A DNA stretch of 64,000 bases from Morella rubra (lineage: Eukaryota; Streptophyta; Magnoliopsida; Fagales; Myricaceae). The notes under the pieces are model-generated. The model saw only the letters and a list, made by a program, of their open reading frames with translations, was not told the origin of the DNA and searched no databases. Made by a program: the position numbers and the translations under genes. Positions 20,970 to 32,059 of the stretch are shown here, piece after piece. The stretch covers positions 18,426,797-18,490,796 of the forward strand of contig CM025851.1 of assembly GCA_003952965.2 (NCBI GenBank), read 5' to 3'. Position 1 is the stretch's first letter. Each line of letters begins with the position of its first letter.

Positions 20970-21202
20970 ATTAGAGTTATTAGAGTCCCACATTGCTAAA
21001 GCAATGCGGCTATTGTAATCAAAGGCTTATAAATAAAGCCTCTCTATAATCTCATCCTTACATCAGTGAATACACAAATCTGCCTAGTTGGGCTTTCCCA
21101 CGGTGGATGTAGGTCATAAACCGAACCACTTAAATCTCTTGTCTCGCTTATCTCTTTCTCTCTTAGTCTAAATTATTTTATCTTTTGTTTTTAATCTTAA
21201 CA
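20970..21202 (+). repeat. TRIM right LTR
   Basis: Same landmarks in the same order as the left LTR, including AAGGCTTATAAATAAAGCCT and GTTGGGCTTTCCCA, ending CTTAACA. Confidence 0.8.
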
Positions 21203-23056
21203 ATTGTAGATTGATTATAAATCTGTTCATTATGGTCTTTGTTTAAAGATTGTTATCTTAGATATCTTGAAGCATAGAGAAACTGTTTTATCTCTTCATA
21301 GTGTATTGTTGTAATCTGCATATATAATTTGGTTAAGATTTAGTGTTTCTTGAAATTGTTGATTATCTTGTGAGTGTGTGCAATAATAGTTTTGAGAACA
21401 AAAAAAAGTTTTGGAAGAACCTATGAACAAGACAATTTAAGACCCAAAACAATAGTACTTGAACCTAAAGGGGGGGGGGGGGGGGGGTTGAATAGGTTCT
21501 ACAAATTTTTCTAAAACTTTTTGCACTAACTTCATAAGTGGAAATCAACAATTTCAATATGCATATAACTACAACAAGATTTATCAATGCAGAATATAAA
21601 TCATGCCCATCAGAATCTCTATCTCAGTTTCTCTATAGCCAAGAACACTAATCAATTCTCAGCCACTATTCAAAGATTATTAACAATTAATCAAGAACAC
21701 AATAAAATTAACAATCAGCATAAAAAGACACCAATATTTGGTTATAAAGAGAAAATCTCTTGGAAAAAAATTTCAAGAGACAAAAACTCTATGGGCCCAT
21801 AGGCTGGGAAAAGATTTCACTAACTTTTTAAACTTGATATACACAGTGATCTATAGACTCAAGACTTCCTAAATTCCTAAGATAACACACTCGATTTCTT
21901 ACTCGGAATACCACATCCAAATCTGCAACCAATAGGGAGTGAGAACCTTTTATCCATTCAAAAAGTTTAGACACTTTACCTCCCTGTTCATAGCACGCTA
22001 TCCTCCATATGAACTAACACCAACAGTATCTTAAGAACAAGGCATTTCGCGACTTCCAAGATTTCTAGCAACATTGAAGATCTTGAATTTCTTTTAGGGA
22101 AAAGTATGGTGATCAAATTTGGAACTAAGAACCTAAAGAGAGGCGATGTATCTTAAGGTTTCATCCTTAATGGGCACACAACAAGCTTCGAAAAATAAAA
22201 GAGGCTCTTTGAGAGGCTTTTTCAATGAAGGCTCAATTTATGTAATTTCCTAAGTTATGAACAATGAGAAAATATTGGGGATATATACTGAGGGTAATGC
22301 AAGGAATAATGAGGAAGTTTCTAGACCATCTTGGCCTTCTGGACGTCCATAAATCAGTTAGAATCGTTCTAATTAAAATCTGTTACAGCTGTCAAACTTG
22401 CATCTGACTTCCAATGAACTTGAACTTTCTCAGGAAAAAGTAACACCTCCATCTCGCTTTAACTGATTATGTGCATATTCCAATCAAATTTGAATCCCAA
22501 AAACATATGTCCAAAATGTGTATTTGCACTACTGCCTTCAGTTATACTTTGAAGCTTCAAAACAACTTTATATCTCAGGAATTAAACTCAATTACACATG
22601 AAGTTAAAGCCAACTATGATTATACACTAACAACCTATTCATCCCCTCTAGGTTCGGGTCCTCTCTATTGAGTCTTAAATCAATAGCCAAGTTCACTTTC
22701 TTCCTCATTGTCTCTAGCGGCGGGAGGAGCGCCAGTTCCTTCCACCTCCCAACCCTCCTGTGACTGGATACAGTCATTTTCTCCTTCAATAGCTTGTTTA
22801 TGTTGTTTAAAGTTTGTAATCTTGCAGACTAGATCACGGTGTTTCTAAAGATCTTTGAATTACACGAAATAGCCAAATGGATGGATTTGTATACGGCGAT
22901 TAGCATTTACATGGATGGTTTTATATGTTATTCATGAGTAAAATTATGGATCGTGGCTGACTTCTGTGCCATGCTTATAATAGGGCTTTTTGTTGGTGCT
23001 GTTGGTGCTATTTCGCTGTGTTCAAACTAAAGTAGTGAATGGAGAATAAAAAGAGG
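21203..23056. other. Intergenic DNA with an 18-G run; possible decayed repeat
   Basis: No gene seen. A homopolymer of 18 G lies at 21470-21487 in the context CCTAAAGGGG...TTGAATAGG, which resembles the LTR edge of some plant copia elements, so 21440-22800 may be a decayed solo LTR; no second copy in the window supports this. Short open frames are random in composition. Confidence 0.35.
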
Positions 23057-23294
23057 CCAGTCTATTCTCTTATGATAAAAAAAGGCAACTCTAATTTATA
23101 TTAGAATTGTGTGTTATATGTAAATTTGTCTGTTCATCAAAATTATCGGATTTCTACAATGTCACTCTCTGTGAGCACCAGTCTATTCTCTTTTCAAAAA
23201 GGCAACTCTAATTTATATTAAAATTGTGTGTTATATGTAAATTTGTCCGTTCAACAAAACTATCGGAATTCTACAATGCCGCTCTCTGTGAGCA
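23057..23294 (+). repeat. Two-copy tandem repeat, about 120-base unit
   Basis: Units 23057-23177 and 23178-23294 both start CCAGTCTATTCTCTT, share GGCAACTCTAATTTATATTA and end CTCTCTGTGAGCA. They differ at several positions plus a short A-rich length difference. Confidence 0.85.
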
Positions 23295-25564
23295 CTCTTA
23301 AAATCCCTAAGAAGATTTTAGAAAACAAGTTTGATAGATGCGATGTTGAATATCATAATAAACTTGAGCGACGCTCTCTTGACACCGATTGATTTTAGAA
23401 AAAATGAAGGTTCAAGTTTATGACAAAAATGATATGGTTTAATTTATACTTTCAATAGATGTAATTGTTCCACAGGAAATCCAATTAACACCACTAAAAT
23501 GATACAAAATATCACAATTATTATAACGAAAAAGAATAAAACCCAGCCGTACATATATATCTGGCGAGCGCATGAATAATAGGTTATATACCATATGACA
23601 TAGGCGACCACCACATGAGGTGTTTTTCCTTTTTGATTGAGAAGGCCTTTACTGACCATACACATGGTCAATTAGAGAAACTTGTGTGGCTAAAAGGCAT
23701 GGCCTTTGAGGACCATAGAAATCTGACGCTGCACCCATAAACAATTAAGGATGAAATGCACTTATAGCCCTGATGTAAAAGGTGAAAAAGTTTCACTGAG
23801 TTTACCTTTCTAACTACAGTACTAATTAACCAATTAAAGGAGCCGTTTGTTAGTATATATAAGACACAATTAAAAAAAAGTCATTTGGAAGGAACTTCTT
23901 GTCTAACTTGCTCTAAAAAGGCGGATATTAGAGAAAACTGGGGAAAAAATACAGAATACGATGAAGTCCTTATAATTTTATGAATTATTGATTTTAACAT
24001 GCTAGATTTTATCGTTCTAATTTTTGTCTTTTAATAAATTTTCATTACAGTATATATGACCATTCCTTTAAGTATATATAATTTACTTTGTTTGTGAGAA
24101 TTTTGAATGTTGAATATATATCCAAAAACATTTATGGATGCTGCACATTAATTCTCAAAATTTATGACGTTATTGCATTGAAATTAACAAAAAAAGAATG
24201 TTGTTTAACAGTTTCGCCTTAGGCCTCAACTTCTATGGATAGCTGTACTGCAGCTAGCTAGACATGACTGTGTATGAATAGTAAAAGCCTCAGTTTTCTA
24301 CCATCATTCAATTACTTTAAATATGTGTGTGTGTGTTTTTTTTTTTTTTGGTGTACGTTTGTGATCAAAGTGGGTGCTCGTAGAAAATATGCTTTTTGAA
24401 AGTAAAATTTTTAACGATATGTTTTTGTTGGTGTTTACGAAAGTAGTGTGGTATATTAATAATGTATATTGGGAAACAAATTTCTGAATGAAATTAAGAT
24501 GGGTATTTTAGGTTTTGAGAAAATAATATTGGTTTTGGTTTTCCTTTGCGGCGAAAACCGACACTAACGATGAGATGAAAACTGTGTTGAGAAATTAAAA
24601 ATATGTTTAGAGGCGTTATTTTGTTTCGGAATGAAAACCTTTTCAAGACATTGAGATCGATCGAGTTCGAAGCCACTTCAGAAATAAACCCATAATTCTC
24701 CACAAAATTCTGAGTGAGGGAAGTCTTGTGTATACGTTGTAATATCAATAGTTCTGTGGATGGTGTTGCTCAATGATCAGACGCCAAGTAAAATGTGCAT
24801 TAATTGATGCCTCACAAGTCACAGGCGTTCGATCACTCCCCACCTCTAATCCCCTTCGCTTCATTCCAAGATTAGAGCAAGATAAAGTTCCAACTCAGAC
24901 CTTGTAGTCACCTTGTACATGTGTTTCTTTCTTTCAAAAATTATCCCTCCCATATGTGCACCAAGTTTCATACCTGAATTTCGCTTTTCCTCTGGCCACA
25001 AAACATAAGCTTGTAATCGGGAACGACGAACGATGGCCCCCACCACATCTGAATGTTTAAAAGAGTTTGCTTTGACAAGAATAAATTCACTGTACCAGCT
25101 TTTAGGCGGCAACTGAAGGCCCGGGGAGCCTACGGTCCATGATACTCACCATCTAATTTTTCCGGTTGTAGGCTTTTTAGCCTTTGCTGCTACCAGACAA
25201 CTTACTAGGTGCCAAAAGCATTACCAACTACTGTCGATCGACAGGACTTCATCTAATTCTTCTATGGCTATGCTTCCCTTTGGCTCAGCTCTTTTGGGAA
25301 ATTCCAGCTAATAATCTTTGATATTCATAGAACTTTCTATCTGCAAGTACTGCATTATCTGCCCCTATGAAGCCTGCTCGCTAGCTAGCATGTAGTTATC
25401 CTGTGCCCCAATAAGAAAATAAGAGTTCTGGTCCTCCTGTACACTCTACGTACCTCGGTACTCTCTCGGTGCTTCATAATTGACTACATCAAGATAACCA
25501 TAACATAACTGCACTGTAGAAAGTTGCGTAAAGTTTGTATTCCTATATCTCGATAAATGCTTCA

Positions 25565-25950
25565 CAGTGAGAGATTATTAACAGTTTCTTCGTATTTGAA
25601 TTTTTATTTTAATCAAAAATATATATTTCTTTTTTTTAATTATTAATTTTTTTAAAACATTTACAGTAATTTCTCTATTTTTACTATTCTATTAAAAATA
25701 TTATTTTTTAAAAAAATTTTTTTTTTTTTAATATTTATTTTTTAAAAAAAAAAGAGAGAAATTATATTATTATTTTAATATGAAGAAATGAAGTGATTAT
25801 CTAAAAATAAATAATTACTGTCATTTTTATTAAAATTTTTATTAATTTTTGTTAAAATAGATAAACTGCAAAACACATATTTTTAATTATTTCACTATAT
25901 TAATTTTTTATTTTAGTCAAAAATTAAAAAGAGAATCTCCTAATAAGTAC
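25565..25950. repeat. AT-rich hairpin-like stretch, possible MITE
   Basis: The left part (GAGATTATTAACAG...TTTTATTTTAATCAAAAAT) and the reverse complement of the right part (GAGATTCTCTTTTTAATTTTTGACTAAAATAAA) partly match. The sequence is so AT-rich that chance similarity cannot be excluded. Confidence 0.3.
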
Positions 25951-25955
25951 GTTCA

Positions 25956-26009
25956 TATATAGTATATATAGTATATATATATATAATATATATATATACG
26001 CGCGCGCGG
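25956..26009. repeat. TA-rich microsatellite ending in (CG)n
   Basis: (TA)n runs with interruptions, then ACGCGCGCGCGGG. Confidence 0.85.
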
Positions 26010-28064
26010 GTTAATGAGACGAAAAAAAAAAAAAAGAATCTTTAGAAAACGAAGGTTGTAACAATAAGCCGTAAGAAAATCTTAATAGAATGGTCGCTAC
26101 GTCTTCTCCTCTGGAAGTGCGCTCAACCTGCAATGACGTGGGAGAGCACTGCCCAGTTTTTGTAGAGTCATGCACAGCTGCTGGGTCATTAGGTTAATAT
26201 ACAAAAGTGTACAATCCACACAAAGGGAAAGAAGTATAAATTAAGAAGAAATGTTATACATGCTGAATTAATCCTGCGGGTTTTAGGAAAACTGAAGCTC
26301 GTTTTTACAGAGAAATAAAGTACTGCTTGGCGGGCATTAAAGGGACAATTGGGCAAGTCCAATCAGCAGTATTAGGAAAGCCCAATCAACAGATGACATC
26401 TAGAAAGCAAGTCGTACTTTTTTTTTTTTAAACAAAAAAGCAAGTCGTACTTAAAAGTTCTAATGATGTCAAACGCATTAATAAATTCTATAGTAACCCA
26501 AATCGAGTTGACTTATTTATCTTCTTCTTTAACTGAATTACCATTAATACAATGACTAAGTAGTTTTCTTAAAATTTTGAGTAGCTAATACTGTTTTAAA
26601 AATAACATAATTTTGTTACATACTTTTTAAGTGGTACATTCACATTATATAAGAACAAATATTCTAAATTTAAAATCTGACTCTTCACTCAAATTTTAAT
26701 TAAATATTATATATATATTGGGTCTCTCAATTAAATGAAAATTCAACCCACCCGTAAGAAAGATTATTAGAGAATATAATTTAAATAACAAAATTTATAT
26801 TTTTTTATCAATTTAAACTTTTAAAATAAGTGATTAGAATAAGTGATAAATTCATGTGAGGTGGACTGATTTATAAAAAATATAAAAATTAATAAGTTGA
26901 AAGTCTACAACAGGTAACATAAATGATCAAGAAATTTATTTTGTATCATAGATGGCGATCAGGCCGAACCGTAGCTATGATGGATACATTACTTCGTCGT
27001 TGAGTACTGCGTACGTGAATTGAGAACATTTCTTCAATTAACCTCTGTTAGGTAGGTTTGTGCATTAGGCTCCTATACTCTTGTCCTTGTGGGGATAATT
27101 GTTTCCCGGAATTCGCTATGAATTGACCGCAAAAGCTGACACGAGTAGCAGCTAGCTAGCATGAGTCCCACTAGCCCCAAACATTATCCTGATCAGTTTT
27201 GGGAACTGCAGTCTGGATATAATACTGCGAGTACTAATTGTGAGTCACCAACACTAATCACATAATGACCGAACTCTAAAAGAGTTTTGAAAATATCTTA
27301 CATCCTTTCGAATATATACTGAGTTGCATGTTGAGATCGATCATCCCAAATATATGGTATATTTCTCATCGTAATTAAATCTCAAATATATATTTCCACC
27401 GTGAGTTCCACTGACTTAACCCTCGAGCCTTGTTATTGCTTTCACTTTCTTCATGTATTTATTCGCTAGTCCTCTAAAGTTGGGACTTCACTGCTTTTCT
27501 CTCGTACCATGAACTATTGGAACAACCCTCTTCTTTTCTTCAACTAACTCTTTAACTGTCATTAGAACTGCCCCATCAGGCTCATGGGGATGAGATGTTT
27601 TAGCTCACCATTCTAATCTCGCTGTAACATCTCTTTTCATCTGTCAGTAAGAATATGAGAGTAATGGCTCTTCTCGTTTGATTAGGCTATGTTATGAAGT
27701 GATCTTAGCTGTATGTCGTTCAGTTGTTAGTGGTTATCTGAATACTGAAGATCCAGGAAAAACAAACATTAATAGGGGAAGAAACATAAGTCGTGATTCC
27801 AGATAAGTACTGTCGTAAACAAGTGTAATATATATAAGAAAAAATATGGGAAAACAATGGTTCAAAACAAGACTAGACAGGTCTCCAATTTTCAGAGTAC
27901 CATTACTCGGTCTTATAGGAGAGCACGCAACAAAGAGGGGCTGAGCAAATCATTTTCGAGAATTTCGGCACATCGATCATGCCAGAGAGACCCAACATAA
28001 TGGCTCCTCAAACATGCCATGCGCAACACGAACATCTCTGAATCCACGGCCCCACTTCCCCTGC

Positions 28065-28070
28065 CACGTG
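28065..28070 (+). promoter_or_regulatory. G-box (CACGTG) in the TAC1 promoter
   Basis: CACGTG within GCCACGTGTCG lies 110 bases before the TAC1 start codon. ACGTGTC is also an ABA-response core. G-boxes bind bZIP and bHLH (HY5/PIF-type) factors, and TAC1 expression is known to depend on light in Arabidopsis. A role here is inference. Confidence 0.4.
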
Positions 28071-28179
28071 TCGTTTGGCCCTCGTTTGGTGTTCCCCCAT
28101 TATTCTTTCCCTCATCACTCACTCTGACATTTCCTTTGTTCCACAGAGTCATTCAGCAACTTGCAGAGAAACAGAAGAA

Positions 28180-30809
28180 ATGAGGGTTGTTAGAAGCATG
28201 CACTTCTTTTGCTAGAGTATCTGTATCTTTCCTCGTTATTATAAATGGACTTCTCTCATTCTTGCTTCTTTCTTTCTGACAGATCTTCAACTGGGTACAC
28301 AAGAGGCTTAATCATACCGTCCTTAAGGGTGTGTCTTATGACTTCTGTCTTTATTAAATCTAGTTAATAGTTTGTTTTGTTACTCAGTTGTCCATGCATT
28401 AATCTTGGAAGTTTGTGGAGTACTATGTTTAGTGACTCGTGCATAATCCTTGTTGTTAATTCCCCATGTAGGTCTTCATAGTTCATTACTGTGGCACAAA
28501 GCTTGAATGAGTTATCTACATTTCCGTTTTTTGTGCAGATGGGTTCGCTGGAAATGTGAAAACATTTGAATCCGCTACAAATGACATCGACAAGCAAGGG
28601 TTACTTAAAAAAGCGGCCCTTGTTGATGTGCTTGATGGATGGAGGGAAGGCATTTTGACAATTGGAACGCTGGGGTTTGTTCCTCTAGAATCCTCTGACC
28701 AACGAAAGGAATATATTATTTTGCAGAGTGAGAAAGAGGATGAGAAGGCCGAAGAAGAACAATATTCACTTGATGGTGGTGATCATGACACCAACGAAAA
28801 TATTGTCGACCATGAAGAACTGAATCCATTGATATTGCCAACATTTGAACCAAGTTTTGGAGATTTCGAGTCAAGTCTGAAGCATGACAACGTTCGTAAA
28901 CCTGCTGTGGCAGTCAATGTTGTTGGTGCTTCTCTAACTCCATGTGTGGGGCCTCCAAAGCTCAATGCTGAATCCGACAAGAAGGAGGGCGAACAAAAGA
29001 AAAAGAAGGGAGAAAGAATAACGCTGGCAGATCTGTTTTTGGCCGATGCTGATGTGAAAGGAAAACTTGATCCTCGCGAAATCCCCTGTTCGGGTGAAAA
29101 ACCATTCCTTCGAACCAAGAGTAGCCGTTCTTTTGCGAAGAAGTTTATTCCTTACGTTAAAGAGGATTCACGTCCGGTCCAAAATCTGCAACGAGTTAGT
29201 ATCGTTCTATCTCTCCTATTAGTGATCTTTCCGAGTCATAAACTACTAGTCACCCTTAGCCCTCTCGTCTTCACCCAATGTGTGTTATGAGTGTCATGCC
29301 GATCCCCAGCTTCATTATGCGACTAATCTCAGGTGTTCATTGGTTTTGTCGGTGTGAATTCATATAGCAATATAATTTCTATATAATTCCTGCTTACCCT
29401 AGAAAAGATATATACATATAATTGCTCATAATGTGGTGGGGCCGTAATCTTAGAGGACAAGATTAGGGAGTTTGCTGAGTTTGATGAATTTGTTCACTGC
29501 CTCGTAATGCCGCAGCTGATGAGGAGGATGCTGAAGAGGAAGATCTATCCAGAGTTTGATGTCAAGATGCACAAATCCGATGGCCAGAAGCTTGCTGAAG
29601 TAGGACTTGTCATCAATGATGAACATGGAGCCCCTGAATCGGTCGCTCTGCTGCCAACTCAAGGTATTCTTCTCATTTGGTAACTCCAAAGCAGATGGTG
29701 GATAAGGTGACTGAACTTGTTAATTAATCGGCATAACCTGATATTTGTTATGTTCGAGTACTAGTGGATAAATATAAGACCTCATGAACTTTTTCATTTC
29801 CGGCTGGAGGGGAAGAAAAAATTAGGAGGATTTCACTTCTAACCTCGGAATTATGACCAAAATATTATTTATCAATCTGAATTTCAAATTTCTGTCACGT
29901 TTAAATTCTCAAACTATCAAAATGCATCAAATTTCGAATAAAATGTATAAAAAAAAAAAATTAACACAATATTGACCATTAGATCCTATAACAGAACAAG
30001 CATATATTGATAAATCTCAATAATTTGAGAATTTAACATGATAAAATTGATAATTTGATAGCTCAAAATAATATTTGCCCTTGTTATTTAAGGACGAAAA
30101 GTAATATTTTCCTAAAAAAATTTTATCCTGTCTTTCTATCTTCTACACTAGATGGGCCCTATTCTAAAATAATTATGGATAGCCTGATTGACCAAAATGT
30201 ACGCGTCCATGTCTGGCCCTTTTCCCTTCTGTGGCCTGCTAGCGAAAGGTTTTCCACCGTGAATATGTCAATTATATGAATAGAGTTGAGGACTTTGTGC
30301 CCAAACTTTAAAAGGACGAAAATCCCTTAAAAAGCTGTAAACCTCTCATTCCATAGCCTTTTTCAGCCGAAAGCTCTAGCCATCTTCTTGTACTATAGTA
30401 CCCCATTAACCTGTTCCATTTGGAATTAATCTAAAGTGCTATGCACGAGAAGGCCAAGGTGGGTCCACATCAAAGAAACCATCCTTACAGTCCTTTCCAA
30501 ATCATGATATTTACTGTATACTGGTATGGGGACCCATTTACAGTGGAAAAAAACAATGGCAATGCACTTGAGGGGGCTCCAGTAATCCAACCAGCAGGTG
30601 TAGTTCAATGAGCCCAGTACGACTAATCACCACCTTAATGGGCCTCCAGGGTCTGCGACGCTAATTAAATACATAGTGGCTTAAATCAAGACTTGGGACT
30701 CCCCCATCATCATCATCATCATTTTGTCCTGTAATTACAATTCAGAAATTGAGACGTGGATTTCCTTGTCACGTTGCTCCCTCTTGTTGTCGCAGGTGCT
30801 CCAATCTGA
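28180..30809 (+). CDS. TAC1: TILLER ANGLE CONTROL 1 (TAC1), IGT/LAZY family; five exons
   Basis: TAC1 promotes outward growth of lateral branches and works against LAZY-type gravitropism genes. Proposed exons: 28180-28185 (ATGAGG), 28283-28328, 28539-29194, 29516-29663 and 30796-30809, total 289 codons; all introns are GT-AG. The tiny first exon is typical of IGT genes. The protein starts MRIFNWVHKRLNH. The IGT motif is GILTIGT (residues 55-61, after DGWRE). Other family blocks are KKKKGERITLADLF (171-184), SFAKKFIPYVKEDSRP (215-230) and LMRRMLKRKIYPEF at the start of exon 4. It ends LPTQGAPI and lacks the C-terminal EAR-like region that LAZY proteins have and TAC1 proteins lack. If the donor at 29664 (AAG|GTATTC) is not used, the frame ends at 29683 as GILLIW. 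No disabling change was seen, so it is probably functional. Intron 4 carries a MITE-like insertion. Confidence 0.9.
29825..30112. mobile_element. Probable MITE in TAC1 intron 4
   Basis: The left arm (GATTTCACTTCTAACC...AAAATATTATT...TTTAAATTCTCAAACTATC) and the reverse complement of the right arm (AATATTACTTTTCGTCC...CAAATATTATT...TTAAATTCTCAAATTATTG) match along about 100 bases. The core CTCAAACTATCAAAATGCATC is shared with the MITE at 48997-49294. No target duplication could be defined. Confidence 0.5.
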
Positions 30810-31182
30810 TGTCTTCATAATGGCTGGGTTCCCTTGTCTATGAACTATTGGATCGTCTATTTCTGTTTCGCAACTTTCTCCGATGGTTTTGGCTGTTGTG
30901 TATTAGGGAGGTTTGGTTTGTCCCAGAATTGAGACTGCAATGTTTTATTTTATGATGGAACTTCGGTTTGTCGCATATATAACTGCTAGACTACCATGGT
31001 TTCTGCTCATGGCATTGGGAAGCAATTTCTCTTCGGTTATTGTGATTGGACCTATTTTTTCTAGCGTTATCTGTGATTAGACATAAAATGCAGCAACAGC
31101 TAGCATCATTATGCATGGCACCATTTGAGACAAATATCGTATATGGCTGGATTATTGGGACTCGATAAATTTATGGTAAGGG
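30810..31182 (+). other. TAC1 3' UTR and short spacer to the CACTA 2 terminus
   Basis: Follows the predicted last TAC1 codon. No further gene seen. The CACTA 2 terminus starts 373 bases after the stop codon. Confidence 0.5.
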
Positions 31183-32059
31183 CACTTCAAGAAAATGCAC
31201 TTTGGGTGTCAAAAATTTTTTTCACCCAAAGTGCATATTCAGTCATCAAAAGTTTTAGGTGATAAAATCAAGTTGTTACTCGGTTTGTCACCCAAAGCCT
31301 GTCAGTAAAGGTTTTAGATGACATTTTTCGTGTTTCATCACTCAAAACTGTTCATACAGCAAACTACACCATTCGAATGGTTTTATGCTATCTTGACAAA
31401 CTTCAATTTCGTCATGGCCCAGTACTCTCCACCCATTCGCATGAGACGTATGAACGTTTTGTCCAATGTGACGAAATTTTTTTTGTCATGGAACATTTGT
31501 GCACACATTTATATAAAAACGTCCGCACGCTTATTTCATTTATGACGAAAATCATTTTGTCATGGAACAAACATACGCACGGGTCTACAAAAATGTCCAC
31601 ACGGTTATTTTATTTATAACCGAATAGTTATTTGTCACCTCACAAACTGTGCAAACATGTATTCTGTTTATGTGGACGCTTAGTCTATTGAACCTGTGGG
31701 AATGAATGAAACATCGATGATCATACATCTGTCACCCATTCAATCGTTTGCACAGAATTTCGTACCGTGTGAAGGGTATTTATTTTAGGACTATGTGCTC
31801 GGAAGAATTACCTTGCAGACGAATGATAGTTCATACAGTGGGTGCAAACAGATGTTTACGTGTGCACATATTTTGTCAACAAAACCGTGTAGACAGTCTT
31901 CTTACTTTTGGAACCGTTATTACGTATTTGAATTAATTTAATTAAAAATTTAAAAATAATCTACAAATAATACTAATAGAAAGATATTCAATACTCATAA
32001 TAATAATAAAATGTCTACAAATATATAATCATCATAAGTAAATAAAATACGTAATCGAT

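Larger units (their letters stand above)
20327..21202 (+). mobile_element. TRIM-like miniature LTR retroelement
   Basis: Two direct LTRs of about 235 bases flank only about 400 bases. A primer binding site TGGTATCAAAGCC (20564-20576) directly follows the left LTR and a purine tract (CAGGGGAGCA) precedes the right LTR. The LTRs end in CTTAACA. Flanks ATTAT (left) and ATTGT (right) are a near-matching 5-bp target duplication. The interior has no pol and its open frame is not recognisably retroviral, so the element depended on others for movement. LTRs differ at roughly one base in eight to ten by eye, so it is an old insertion. Confidence 0.8.
23295..28064. other. Long intergenic region, no gene recognised
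   Basis: Mostly AT-rich. Notable parts: an 83-codon minus-strand frame at 24861-25112 (MPPKSWYSEFILVKANSFKH...) without a recognised family, which could be a gene relic; very AT-rich DNA at 25590-25960 with weak inverted symmetry, MITE-like; and a TA/CG microsatellite at 25956-26009. The last kilobase is upstream DNA of TAC1. Confidence 0.5.

Noticed and set aside
20447-20974. 175-codon frame as a host gene
   Set aside because: Spans the TRIM left LTR, primer binding site and interior, so it is element DNA and not a host gene.
24861-25112. 83-codon minus-strand frame as a gene
   Set aside because: The composition is protein-like, but no family was recognised and no gene context was found. 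Left as a note in the intergenic entry.
27913-28152. 79-codon minus-strand frame upstream of TAC1
   Set aside because: Overlaps the TAC1 promoter and 5' UTR, with no recognisable domain.
28783-29118. 111-codon frame antisense to TAC1
   Set aside because: Lies fully within TAC1 exon 3 on the opposite strand, with no motif of its own.
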